NCBI GenBank assembly: GCA_003260075.1
Contig: QLIY01000001.1
Span: 372,001 to 436,000 of the forward strand
Source: Phallusia mammillata
Lineage: Eukaryota > Chordata > Ascidiacea > Phlebobranchia > Ascidiidae
Reading direction: 5' to 3'
Length of the DNA: 64,000 nucleotides
Part shown: positions 48,392 through 60,667 of the stretch, in pieces
Layout: each line of letters opens with the position of its first letter
Numbering within the stretch: the first letter of the stretch is position 1
Notes under the pieces: model-generated
Database searches by the model: none
The model's input: the letters and a program-made list of their open reading frames with translations, nothing else
What the model was told of the DNA's origin: nothing
Position numbers and translations under genes: made by a program

Positions 48392-51300
48392 ATGTCTACG
48401 CTTTCGAGCATCACTACAGCGTTGTTTGAGGATACAACGCAAGGAGGTGGACCGAGACCGGGGGGACAATCGCAACAACTTCGCACAATTCTTAGTTATC
48501 TGATTGTTGCAATGTTGGCGGTTGTTATGGTGGGAATGGGGTGTGCTGTAGACCTCAAAGTCGTCCTTCAACACTTGAAAAAACCGACCGGGGTCATCGT
48601 TGGCGTAATCTGCCAGTTCAGTAAGTTTACAAATTTATAGGAAAGCCGCATCAGCAAGATTGTGAAACTCTATTAATACGTGCAAAAGTATTCTACAAAA
48701 TTTGTAATGTAACATTCTGACATGAAAAGTAAGGACATATAAACATCCTCTTTCTATCTAAGTATATGAACGCGCTGATTTTGCTTGTGCAGTTTTCAAC
48801 AATCATAATTTTAGTTTTGAGTACTTTTTAGGTGTTGCTTTTTATTGCAGTAAAAAAACTAAAAAATATCTTTCTATCAGAAACGCGCTGGTTTTGCTTG
48901 TGCACTTTTCCACAATCATATTTTTTTTGTCAAAGCGTCCTTTACACAAAAGACAACAGTAGATAAAAACGTTTCGGAGGGTATGTTGCATGTTTTTGTA
49001 GTAAAAATTTGATCGGCTACCTTGAAAGTGGCCAATGCAAATAATGCCTATTCTTCAACTTATATTCCATTTCAGTTTTGATGCCGTGTATCGCAGTATT
49101 GCTCGCAACAATCTTCAACATGCCCGAGGTTGAAACGTTGTCTCTCCTTATCACGGGGTCGTGCCCGGGAGGATCTGCATCAAATGTTGCGGCTTACTGG
49201 GTTGACGGAGATATGAGTTTGAGGTAGGATATAAAGTAGGTAGGTCAATTGCGTTGTTTTTGAAAGTCGATTGATCTGAAGTTAGTTATATACAGTGGTG
49301 GGATTCAAATTTTTTGTCAGCCGGTTCTATCACAAAAGTCACATTTTTTTAGCCGGTTCTGTTACAAAAAGTCCATTTACAGTAACCAGTAATGCCAACC
49401 GGTTCGTTGATCTTCTAAAATTTCGTGAGAAGGTTCTATAGAACTGGTGCGAACCGGCTGAATCCCACGACTGGTTTTATATACTGCTTGTGGAAGTGGG
49501 AGGTTTGAGTCGCGGATCAATGAGTTTGCCAAAGGTAAACTTCAATGTTTTGGAGTTTTTCCTTTATGTGGAAAAGCGTTATGCTCAAGCTTGTTTAAAC
49601 TGTTGAGGAAGAGAGGAGATATTTTAAGAGTAAGGTTGCCTGTTTGCAAAACGTTTTTTTTTCACCTTTTAACCCCAAGAGCAAATAGTTTAGTCGTGTA
49701 AACCTGGTCCAACAACAGTAAAAAGCCTAATGTGTGGTCAATTGACGGTTATCAAGGCGGCAATAAAATCCATTTATTGACCGGATAAACCCCAGTCAAA
49801 CTTATCGCAACCCTAACCCAGTACGCCGTGTTTGCAGCGTAACCATGACAACCGTTTCGAGCGTTCTCGGGCTCGGCGTGATGCCTCTGCTGCTTTTCAT
49901 CTACCAAGAAGCTTTCGGGTTCGGACTTCGAGTTCCCTTCAATACAATCGGTAAGTGATGCGAATAAGCACAGGAGTTCGGTAATGGAGCAAAAGTATGT
50001 AAAATTTCCACTTCGTTTTGGAGAGTTACGATGAATGATCCCTTTAATCCACACCGCTAAAAAAGTCCTACCCTGCAAAATTTTGCTCGTTTTAACCCAC
50101 AGTGTGCAGTTTTTGTGAACGCCCAGGCCCACTGACAATCTTTAATGTTCATACGCTGGCGTGTGGACACAGCGTACACATCTAATGTTACTTACAGTGG
50201 TCATCAGTGCATTTAGGGAGCTGTGTTCATGCCCAGAACTGGTTACGTCATTTTCCTTTAAAATCTCTGAACAAACATGAAACACTTTCGCCGCTTGGGG
50301 GCAATAATGCACTGTAAAACCCCAGCAGGGACGCCCAGATTTGCGGCAAAGCATTAGAGTCATATATTTTACCAGGTATCGCCCTGGCTGCGCTGATCAT
50401 TCCAATAGCTATCGGAGTTTTCATCCGTTGGAAGTTTCCTAACCACCACGAGAAAGTGCTCAAGGTAACCTATTGTCATGTTACTGAGAATAGGAGTTGA
50501 ATTTATTTCGCTTGGTGATATAATTATAAACCGTAGCAGCACATTTGCGCTAACATTCACCAAGCCGGAAATAGCTGTGCAACGGATGGTAGACGCGCTG
50601 CAGCCACACTGTTAAATTTCTCATCTGAAAAACAAAACCTACTTAATGCGCCCTGAAAAAACATTTAATTTTTGTAATCATAAAACATGTGATTGCCCAA
50701 ACCTAGAAAGATGATTCAGCATCAAGTCTTGTACCTCGCTGTGAGCAAAACATATTTTCTCCTCTTGGATTTAGAACCAGACCAAGACACGCTCAACATT
50801 TTACGTTTTAACCAAACGTTCTGTTTTTTCTCAGGTATTCTCGTTCATCGGTATCATTGCCATCATCGCCGTCGCTGTGGTTTCCATAGTAACGTACGGA
50901 TCGACGTTTTCGTTAATTCCAGCGCAGATCGCTTGTGCAGCGATATTTCCCGGAGTTGGGATGGCATTGGGATACAGTAAGTTGCAATTTCCGTGGTGTG
51001 AATTGTTTGTTGCGACAATATAACGTCGACCAAAGTTGGGCTAACAGAAATATTTGTTTAAAGGCCGTTTGGGGGCTTTTTCTTTTGGAAACCCAACTCA
51101 CAATGTTTAACTACTGTTTAAGCTTGTTTCCGCAATTTACCGTTTTACTGTTTTCGCTTTAAAGCAGTAAACAAACCGAAACAAACAAACCAACTGGCCA
51201 CTAATATCCCATAATTTAAACCAGTTTGCAAGCATGATGAAACATGTCGCTTTTTACGTCCGTTTTGGCCGTTATACTCATCACTGAAGTTAAAATCTAA

Positions 51301-52797
51301 GCAAAATTTTCCGCTGATTTTAGACAATCGAATGCGCGTCTTCAAACCAGTATGCTATCCAGCATGTCTACGGTTATCAAACTTTTTTATGTCCGCAGTA
51401 TTCTCGTCCTTGGTGTCTTTGATTCGCTACTTCTTCCTCGGTCACAAACAGCGTCGCACAGTTTGCTTGGAAACCGGGATACAAAACGCGCAACTTGCTA
51501 CAGGAATCATTCAATTATCCCAAGCTAACTTTACTCTATTCGAGATCGGACGGATGGTTCTGTTCCCTGTTATCTACTTGGTCAGCCAGGTAAGAAGGGA
51601 AAATCAACATGTGCAAAAAGGGGTAAACTACTAACACAGGAACTCACAAGACGCCCGGTTTGGGGATTTGCGGTAGGTGGCGCAACGGAGTATAGGTGTT
51701 TATGGCGACAATAATTGCTGGGGCAGCATGTTGCAAATGGCTGCATTTTTGTCAGCATAAACGCCTATGCTCCGTCGCTCCACGTAATAAAAATTTCCAA
51801 ACCGGGCGTCTTGTTAGTAGTTCTACGGCAAAATAGTGTGTTAAAATACCACCAAGTGTTGCTAACGAGCAGACAACGCAGCGAAAATTTTTACCGAGTT
51901 CGTAAAACAACCAAGTATGTCAAGGCACTTGAGTCCAAGGCAGCAATAAACAAAGCCTGGCGTCCAGGTTTCGAGCCCGTGAAACGAAATTACCAAATGA
52001 CAACAAAGATCAGATAGAATGTAAATATAACAAAACGACAACAGCTTTTAACACCAAACTTGATTTAAGACCAGTCCAATCATCTCAAAACACATGCGAC
52101 TGTGAAGCACAAACTTTTATCATATTCTTATGTTCTTGTCACAGATTGTCTGGGTGATTTTAATAATCGTCGTCTACCAAGTTTACAAACTTCGCTTCAA
52201 ATCTACAGGTTCAAGTCCAGGTTAGCTTAAAGTTGATTTCTACCCAACAACATAACCTTCACTGTTTACCAATATGGTGGTTTTAACCGATAGTATGTTA
52301 GAATAGCATAATTCCAACAAGGCTTCTAAGCTGCCTTAACCCAACTAAAGCACTTTAAACCGGAAATTTTCATAGTTTTTTTTGCATTTACGTTACAAAA
52401 CAATATCTGATATTCGCATTGTTTAGTTTCGAGTCGGTTGATTTATTTAAAATAACCTTTTGCTTTCGCTGAGATAACCATTAAACCTTTTAAGACTCAA
52501 GCCATTCTGGTTCCGGTTTAAGCCTGTCAGTTTTGACGTCACAAAGTGGATTATGTTAACTTCCGCTTTGCATTGTCTGATAAATACTGATATTGCTTCA
52601 CAGTGGAACCTGAGGCAGAACTTGAAAATAAGGAAGTCCCGGAGAAAAAAGCAGAACATGTGGAGGGAAATACCAACGTAACATTCACACCGGACGCCCC
52701 ACCACCTTACGCCGAAACAAACCCACCATCCCCACAAACAAAAACAATCAACGAATATGAGCCAGATGACAACTTTAACAATGATACCAAGTTCTAA
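48392..52797 (+). CDS. SLC10-type sodium/bile-acid-like cotransporter, paralog 2
   Basis: Eight exons: 48392-48620, 49076-49223, 49838-49950, 50376-50464, 50835-50976, 51399-51589, 52145-52220 and 52604-52797. Stop TAA is at 52795 and the product is 393 residues. Exons 2-5 have exactly the same lengths (148, 113, 89, 142) and phases as paralog 1, which shows common descent by tandem duplication. Family marks: [60 protein letters not shown], and a final helix VWVILIIVVYQVY. The C-tail is acidic and contains PPPY (DAPPPYAET), a PPxY motif of the type bound by Nedd4-family WW domains. A seam at 52871-52880 repeats the end of the gene. It is uninterrupted, unlike paralog 1. Confidence 0.94.
49293..49473. 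mobile_element. hAT-type MITE, family 1, copy 5
   Basis: It starts CAGTGGTGGGATTC and ends GAATCCCACGACTG. The 8-bp flanks differ at one base (GTTATATA and GTTTTATA). It lies in intron 2 of SLC10 paralog 2. Confidence 0.86.
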
Positions 52798-54269
52798 TTC
52801 CAATGTTTACAGTTAAGCGCAAACACAACTACGAATTTTTACTTTTTTATTTGTAACATTTTCTTTTGTACCCCCCCCCCTGATACCAAGTTCTAATTCC
52901 AATGTTTACAGTTAAGCGCAAACACAACAACGACTTTTTACTTTTATTTGTAACATTTTCTTTTGTGTCTTTATTAAAACACTCTGCTGGTAACATGCCA
53001 AGATACAAGTATGTGAACATTTTTTCTGCAAATATTTAAAACAAGCGCTTTAAACAAATCAGTTTCTGGGATTTTTCTGATGATGAATCCCACATTTGTT
53101 GCACAAATAACAACACACATTGAGTGGGTTTGCATTAAGCTATATGAACACGCCCTGACAAGGCCCCCCCCCCTTTTTCTGCAAATATTTAAAACAAGCG
53201 CTTTAAACAAATCAGTTTCTGTGATTTTTCTGATGATGAATCCCACATTTGTTGCACAAATAACAACAGACATTGAGTGGGTTTGCATTAAGCTATATGA
53301 ACACGCCCTGACAAGCCCTTTTATTTCGGATTTCTGAAAATGCTGTGTCCACTTTTCAAGTATATTGTTTTGTTTTGAAATATATTCCATCGTTTTGCGT
53401 TTTTCGTTCGTTTCATAGCTCTAAGTTTCCGTTTCTGTACATAAATATTTTTGCTCAAACTTTTTTGTTGTATTTTTATAATTTTATAATCGTTGTAGTA
53501 ATAAAATCGGACTGCAAGAGTTTGAATACAAGTCTTTACATTGCTACATTAAAAATATTTTTACAGTAAGTTTCATTGTACTGATTTCAAAACCAAAAAA
53601 AATCAAAAACCTAAAACATCAAACATAACATTTAACTAATTTGTGGCAAGATCATGGTAATTTACGATGCAAAGTCATAAGTTATCACCAACCAGCAAAA
53701 CGGGTCAGTATTAGTTGCGTCATAAACAACTGAATGTAATGATGCTGCCTCGCCTCCTTTGTATGTCGTCACGGTAACAGGTAAATCTATTCAGATGTGG
53801 CATTCCAAACCGGGTGCGGCGATCGAAACTGGGTGTGGCGATCCAAACCCTTTTGTACCACCGAGATTATGAAGGTAAAGTACCCCGGGTAATTGAAACA
53901 TGCAGTCAGGCGAAAAATTAGGAACAATTTAAACAAAGTTTTTTAGAACGAATTTACCAAAAAAGGCGACAAGTTTATATCTCACGTCACAAACCAGGTT
54001 GCACAACTAGATGCTTGCATACATGAGAGTAGTGAGTACATCTCAGTTAAGTTTACAATTAATATGATAAAAAGAAACAACATTATTTAACAAGTATAGA
54101 AGCATTTTGAGTATGGATTGAGTATGTACAATCATTATTTGATGCACTAGGCTTTTATGCAAAAAAAAATCAGTAGCCCTAAAATACGAAGGACAAACTT
54201 CAAAAAGATAAAGTTACGCGTGTCTTTGCTTTTGCAGCAACTTAAACAAAAGAACTATTAAAATATACA
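52798..54269. other. 3' flank of SLC10 paralog 2 with seams and a shared block
   Basis: It contains C runs at 52871-52880 and 53164-53173, each flanked by direct copies. The 53640-54260 block (AGTCATAAGTTATCACCAAC onward) is the upstream flank of the small cysteine-rich gene A. It recurs at about 56590-57370 before gene B and at 63830-64000 at the window end. No separate gene was seen. Confidence 0.55.
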
Positions 54270-56169
54270 ATGGCAACTGGACAAGAAAACGGATCACTTG
54301 ATGTCGCGCAAACCCAACAACCTACGTCGAATGGGATATCGGGAAATCCACAGACCGAAGGTGAAATGCCACTGGTTTTGAAAATGAGAGATCATTGTAT
54401 ACTCCATAGGCACATGGCTCATACTGCGATTTATATATGAGTGTGTTGTGATCGCTGGTCTGAACGGACGCTTCAGAGCTAATCCCAGTCATGAATTTAT
54501 GTTCATCTTAACTGATACTGGTCAATCTGGCGATCCCCTACTACAAAGCTGACATGAGCAGCATACAAGGCAGGCAACGGTGTTTGTGTACTGTGATTTA
54601 TAAATGAGTGTGCCGTGATCGCTGGTGTGAACGAATGCTCCAGGGCTGATCCCAGTTGTGAATTTATGTTCATCTTAGATATAAAAAATCAGAAACGTTT
54701 ACCATCTGGTAAATTGAATATAAAGGCCAAATTTATCCACAAATTTGAACCTCACAATAAGAGCGTTTTATTCTCAGGTAAACAAATCGGTTTGTGTAAA
54801 TTGTGAACAAACAAAGGTCAAAAAGACGTTTACAGAAACGCTAGGTCCCCAATTATTTTTACGAAACAGAAACGACGCTTGTTTCGCACCTTATCAATCT
54901 TTTGTGTGCTTTAAGTGCATATAAACGGGGGTAACTGATGTGGCCCTTCATATCACTGATGATGGCCTGAGCATTTGCCGAAACGTTTAAACAATAAAGC
55001 ATATCGTTTTTTTGTGTATTTGGGCCGTTATCTCAGACGTAACATCTTAGACACATAACAGGTATGCCGACAGTTCCTCAAACGCCACAAGACCGAAACT
55101 AGAAAGGAACTAACCATTAAAAATAGTACAAGTGAACCCGGGGAACCACCTTGTTCAAAGGACTCAGGGGAATCCCCCGGGAGAACTTTACTTACGTCAT
55201 TATTTTTTTACTGCGATTAACATTTAACAGTTTTGTTTATTATTCTTTTTTCATATAGTTTATTCTTGTTGCGCATTGATTTGCTCAGTCTGCCACTCAA
55301 CAAAAGACATTTGAACAATACATTTGTGTCCCCAATGTTTGGCAGCTTGCATTCGTAACGTGGCAGTGCTGTGAGGAGACGGGACTAAATAAATCAACAA
55401 AATATTAAAATTCCAAAAATTGCCAAAAACCACACACCATTTATTTCAAGTTGGGAATTGTTAATTTCCTGGTAAAAATCAGTTGACAATCTTATGAAAA
55501 ACAAATATATTTCACTACAAAAAGCATCTTCAGTGGTATATGAACGTCAATAAAAGGGATTAAAACTAGAAACGGCAAATAGTTTTTTTTTGTTTTTCAG
55601 GCATACACGCAGCAAAGATTGGTCAAACTTGTCAACAAACCACCGGGAAAGATGAATCAGGAGGAATTCAAAGTAAGTTGTTTGCTTTCACATAACGCAT
55701 TGAAATGATGGTGTAGCTGCAGGGCGTTCAGTCATTATCCACCAATTGGGCCGTCTATTGTTCCGACTTGGTTAATGTTTTATTGATATTGTGTCACTAT
55801 GTTTTCCTTTGACAAGAAATAAACTCAACTCAAGTGAAAATATTGAGAAAGTTTGTGAATTTGAAAAAAAAGCAATTTTCTTCCCACAATAACAACATTG
55901 ACAACAACAGTGCACTGCCAAGAATTTCAGATTTTACAAGCAAATTCTGCAACTGTAAAACCTCAGTAGCAATGAGTGACTATTCAACCTCTTGCTACTG
56001 CAGAACTGATATAAACACAATCAATTTTTGTGACTAAAATAACGAATTTTTTGTTTCAGGTAAACTTGATCAAGCCAACAGTGTAGTACAGTTGTGCAGT
56101 AATATCGCCTCCTGTTTCGACAACTGTTTCAAGTGCTGCAATAGCATGGAAAAACGTTTCTTCGCGTAA
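54270..56169 (+). CDS. Small cysteine-rich protein, tandem family member A
   Basis: Three exons: 54270-54360, 55601-55672 and 56060-56169, with stop TAA at 56167. The product is 90 residues. All junctions are phase 1, with standard acceptors. Exon 1 is polar (MATGQENGSLDVAQTQQ). Exon 2 is short (IGQTCQQTTGKD). Exon 3 ends in a cysteine cluster spaced by hydrophobics (LCSNIASCFDNCFKCCNSM). There is no signal peptide. Compared with member B, exon 2 lacks an ECPECKQEIK-like segment, so a CxxC pair is missing. I do not recognise the family. The terminal Cys/Phe cluster could be a lipidated or membrane-touching patch, but that is speculation. Conservation of splice sites and frame between A and B is the main evidence that it is a gene. 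Confidence 0.6.
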
Positions 56170-57381
56170 GCAACAACACCATCTCTGTTGTTGTTTCACA
56201 CCCTAAAACTTACTAAACTACGCATGTTGTTCTTTACGTTGTGCTTAACAAATTTGTCGTTCAACTGGTGTAATGCTAAACAAAAAAGTAGTTGTTTTTT
56301 TCAAAACTTGTATTTTTGCTGACGTTTGGCCCACCCGAACGGTAGGGCTTATTCAGGGCAATTTTGCGAAAACACTTTTGCCCTAAAGAAGTCCTACAGT
56401 TCTGGTGGGCGAAACGTCAGCAAAAAAACAATAAAAAAGTAACGGTTGACACGTTCTGCGCAGATACATTGACTTGTATATTTTTACTGACTTTGTATTT
56501 ATAATGTGGCTTAGACTTTGAACTAGTATTCTGGGATGACTTGAAATTTATTTTTCATGTATATATGTTCTAAATAAATATACGTTGTTTTTATCACCAA
56601 CCTGCAAAATGGTCAGTATTAGTTGCGTTATAAACAACTTTAACAACTTCAATGATACAAAGCTTTGCCTCGCGGTCTGTTAGGTCGTCACGGTAACAGG
56701 TAAATCTATCCATGCGTGGCGATCGAAGGTGAAAGTACCCGGGGACCCAATTGAAACATGCAGTCAGGCGAAAAATTAGGAACAGTTTAACCAAATTGTT
56801 TAGAACGAATTTACAAAAAAAGCGGCAAGTCTATAACTGCTTGCACAAACCCACACCAGGTTGCACAAAAAGATGTCTGCATGCACGATAGTATATTTAA
56901 GTTTGCGAGTTTTATGATAAAAAGCAACAACAATATTATAAAGGTTTGGAAGCATTTTGAGTTTGGATTGAGTATATGCAATCATTATTTGATGCACTAG
57001 GCCTTTATGCAAAAAAATAGTGGCCTAAACCTTAGATACGATACGTGGTCGCACGGGAAATGCCAAGTGAAAAATCTGGTAAAATGAATGAAAAATAGCC
57101 ATACAGCAAGCAATATACGTAGTACTTGAGTGAGCTGACTTACTTTGGACGCCTATTACTCAAAATATAAATTCAGACTTTGAGCGAAAAAACTAACCCC
57201 AATAAGTCATGGCTATCAAGTGAAGAAATCATGCAACGACAGAAGCGAAAAACGACTGTCAAACAAAAGTGGAGCACGTGGCGCTTTTCACTCAAAATTC
57301 CACACAATTAGTTTCAACGATGAAGTTACGGGTGTCTTTAATTTTGCAGCAACTTAAACACAAGAACTGTTAGAATCTGCA
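56170..57381. other. Spacer between small cysteine-rich genes A and B
   Basis: It holds a fold-back element at 56305-56430 and the repeated upstream block at about 56590-57370, close to the one before gene A. No other gene was seen. Confidence 0.55.
56305..56430. mobile_element. Fold-back element with GCTGACGTTTGGCCCACC arms
   Basis: The left arm, TTTTTGCTGACGTTTGGCCC, and the right arm, GGGCGAAACGTCAGCAAAAA, are inverted copies. Inner CGAACGGTAGGGCTT and AAGTCCTACAGTTCTG also pair partly. A close relative is at 59773-59905, in the matching place behind gene B, so the element pre-dates the A/B duplication. Confidence 0.7.
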
Positions 57382-59631
57382 ATGGCAACTGGACAAGAAA
57401 ACGGGTCACTTGATGTCGCGCAAACCCAACAGCCTACTTCGAATGGAAAATCGGAAAGCCCACAGACCGAAGGTAAAATGCACTAAAGTCTGGTTTTGAA
57501 AATGAGAGATCATTGTATACTCCATAGGCACATGGCTCATACTGCGATTTATATATGAGTGTACTCCCCCCCCCCCGCTGGTCTGCATAGACGCTTCAGG
57601 GCTGATCCCAGTTGTGAATTTATTTATCTTAGCTAGAATTCAGAAACGTTTACTATCTGGTGAATTGAATACAAAGGTCAAATTTCTCAACAAAATTTTA
57701 CCTCACAACAAGAGCGTTTTATTCTCTCAGGTAAACAAATCGGTTTGTGTGCAATTGTGAAAACAAACAAAGGTCGAAAAGACGTTTACAGCCACGCCAA
57801 GATCGCAATTAATTTTACGAAACGGAAACGACGCTTGTTTCGCACCTTTTTTATGAATCTTTTAAGTGACTCAAGTGTATATAAACGGGTGTAACTGATG
57901 CAAAGTTGCAAGTCGGGCCGGGCTTTTCGGGCCAGGTTCGGGCTTAGGTATTTGTCAGAAAACGGGCGTAAAACGGGCCTGACTTTACGTTCCGTGTCCG
58001 CCATTGTTTTTTAAATAAAATCACTCAGCTAAGTAACAAATCTCTGGCTTTGATCTAATGCCCACCCTCCTCTGAAACGTATTGTTTACCCCATTGTCTA
58101 CTATTGTTCATTGTGTTTGTTGTTTATTTCTTTTTTCTTTCTCATCCTTTGTTGCAAGGCTTTCTTGGATAGGCCTGTCAATCAAAGTTTCGGGCCTAAA
58201 CGGGCTTCTCAAAAACGTTTCGGGTTCGGGCCGGGCTTCGGGCTTATACTTTCGCGTTCGGGCCGGGTTCGGGCTCAGATTTCGGGCCCGCTTGCAACTC
58301 TGAACTGATGTGGCCCTTCATATATTTGGGCCGTTTTCCTCACTGAAACACAGGAAGTAAAAACACAAACTATTGCTAAAATAGGTTTGCAGGTTTCCCG
58401 ACAGTTCCTCTTATTGCGCATTGATTTTCTTAGTCTGCCACTCAACATTAAAGGAATTTGAACATATGCCATTTGTGCCCCAAACAATTTGCAGCTTGCA
58501 TTGGTAATATGGCAGTGCTGTGAGGAGACGGGACTAAATAAATATTAAAAATGTAAAAATACTAGAAACAAAAACCCATTTATTTCAGGCTGTGAAATAT
58601 TAATTTCCAGGTTCAAATCAGTTGACAACGTTATAAAGAACAAATATGTTTCGGTAAAAAAGCATCTTCAGTGATATAAAGGGCAATAAAAGGGATAAAA
58701 AATAGAAAAAGCTAATAGTTCCTTTACAAACACGATCATTACTCAACTGAAAGCCTAGCAAACTATGCAGTATTTCTGAAGTTTTGTTAAATGTATTGCA
58801 GGCGCGCAAACAGTGAAGAATGAGTGCCCTGAATGCAAGCAAGAAATTAAAATCTGTCAAACTTGTCATCAAACCATCGGAAAAGATAAACCAGAAGAAA
58901 ATAAAAGTAAGTTGTGAGCCGCAGCAGTCACATAATGCATGGAAATAACCATTATCCAACAATTGTGCCCTTCACTGTTTTGCATTCCATAACGTTTTAA
59001 CATTTACAGAATAAGTTATTGCTGCCAGACATAATATCAAGTTTATAGAGCTCTTCTGGCAAATGTATTTGTATTCCGACGTTTCGACGTCCTACAGGTC
59101 GCCTTTATCTGGGTTAATCGTCAGGATAAAGGCGACCTGTAAAGGACGTCGAAACGTCGGAATAAAAATACTTGAAAGGCTCTAAATTGATAACGTTTTA
59201 ACGTTGCGCAGCTATTTCCGACTTGGTTAATGTTTTATTGATATTGTGTCGCTATGTTGCTGTTTCTCAACGAGCAGAAACTTCTCAACTCAAGTTGTGA
59301 AAAATATTAGGAAAGTTTGTGAATTTGAAAAAAAAGAAATTTTCTTCCCACAATAAAAACATTGACAACAACAGTGCACTGCCAATTCAGTTTTTTACAA
59401 GCAAATTCTGCAACTGTAAAACCTTAGAAGCAATGAGTGACTATTCAACCTCTTGCTACTGCAGAACTGATATAAACACAATCAATCTTTCGTGACCAAA
59501 ATAACGAAAATTCTGTTTCAGGTAGACTTGATCAGGTCAACAGTGGAGTAAAGTTGTGCAGCAATATCGCCTCCTGTTTCAACAAGTGTTTCAAGTGCGG
59601 CAATAGCGTGGAAGAACGTTTCTCCGCATAA
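57382..59631 (+). CDS. Small cysteine-rich protein, tandem family member B
   Basis: Three exons: 57382-57472, 58802-58906 and 59522-59631, with stop TAA at 59629. The product is 101 residues. Exons 1 and 3 have the same lengths and phases as in member A (91 and 110 bases). Exon 2 is longer and encodes two CxxC pairs (NECPECKQEIKICQTCHQ), like a small zinc ribbon. The C-terminal cluster reads LCSNIASCFNKCFKCGNS. Intron 1 contains a hAT MITE (57901-58302) and a C run at 57566-57576. The function is unknown. The duplicated unit of about 3 kb includes upstream sequence and a downstream fold-back element. Confidence 0.65.
57901..58302. mobile_element. hAT-type MITE, GGGCCGGGC family, copy 2
   Basis: It starts CAAAGTTGCAAGTCGGGCC and ends GGGCCCGCTTGCAACTCTG. 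A perfect 8-bp duplication, AACTGATG, lies at 57893-57900 and 58303-58310. The interior is full of CGGGCTTCGGG-like repeats. A decayed relative is at about 25340-25495. It is in intron 1 of gene B and absent from the matching intron of gene A, so it inserted after the A/B duplication. Confidence 0.9.
59046..59184. mobile_element. Fold-back element, short relative of the one at 31459
   Basis: The arms ATTCCGACGTTTCGACGTCC and GGACGTCGAAACGTCGGAAT lie about 55 bases apart, with AGAGCTCTTCTGGC at the left. It lies in intron 2 of gene B. Confidence 0.7.
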
Positions 59632-60667
59632 ACAACAACACTATCTATGTCGTTGTATCAGAGCCTAAAACTTACTAAACTACGCATGTTGTAAAAAATT
59701 ACGTTGTGTTTAACAAATTTGTCGTTCAACTGGTGTAATGCTAAACAAAACACTAGTTATTTTTTTAAAAACTGGTATTTTTGCTGACGTTTGGCCCAAC
59801 TCGAACGGTAGGGCTTCTTCGGAGTAATTTTGCGAGAACACTTTTCCCTGAAGAAGTCCTACCGTTCTGGTGGGCGAAACGCCAGCAAAAGTACAAGTTC
59901 TTGAAAAAGCAACTAATCTTTTGTTTAGCTCTACACCAGTTAAACGAAACGCTTGTTTGGTATTACGTTGTGTATTATTTACTTGTGTGTACTGCGCCAG
60001 TGCTAACTTTCTCGGTGGATTGCGCTAACAATTTAGTGTTAACAATCGTTTACAATGCTTTTTTGGGAAAATGTGTGTTTGATATTGTAATGTGTTTTGT
60101 GCCATAACAAATTTCGTGATTAAATTCGTAACACTTTAATCCTGATCCATGTTACGCCAGGCCCATTAAAGGCGTTAGACCGAATCTAGCCTGATTACCG
60201 AGCATTCTCACATGGCAAGGCAACGGCTTGAAAAATTCGCTGCGGTTGGGTTCGAACCCGCGACAAGAGTTTCCGGGACTCGCACTCTTCAGGACTCATC
60301 CCAGTTAAATGTAATAATCTTATCACTTTCATCTTGTAATTTCGGATTGTGTAAGCCGGACTTAAAAGTCACAGGGTAGTTGTAAAAAAACTGAACGTGC
60401 TAAGATGTATAAATTTTCACACTGAACAAGCAAAGGGCAAAAAGGCGCGTTTAACAACAAATATCCTGCGAAGACCGAACCTCAGGCGGAGATAATTAAA
60501 AAAGTGAAGTACAAAAATTACGTAAAAACACAAACTGATATTAACAAGGGGCTCTTGCAACATCTTGAACATGTGAGTGAAGAAAATAGTTCCTCCATCG
60601 GACATGACAGAAACTACAGCGTAAGCAACCATTAAAAATACTATTACCGTATCTAAGGAACTGACTT
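59632..60667. other. Spacer behind gene B
   Basis: It holds the fold-back element at 59773-59905, a MITE-end piece at about 60154 (CCAGGCCCATTAAAGGCG) and a tRNA-like B box on the minus strand at about 60247-60260 (GGGTTCGAACCCG on the plus strand). No gene was seen. Confidence 0.5.

Noticed and set aside
55834-56037. Open frame before the last exon of small gene A with several Cys
   Set aside because: The matching segment in gene B (59300-59500) has in-frame stops and a frame change, so it is intron sequence.
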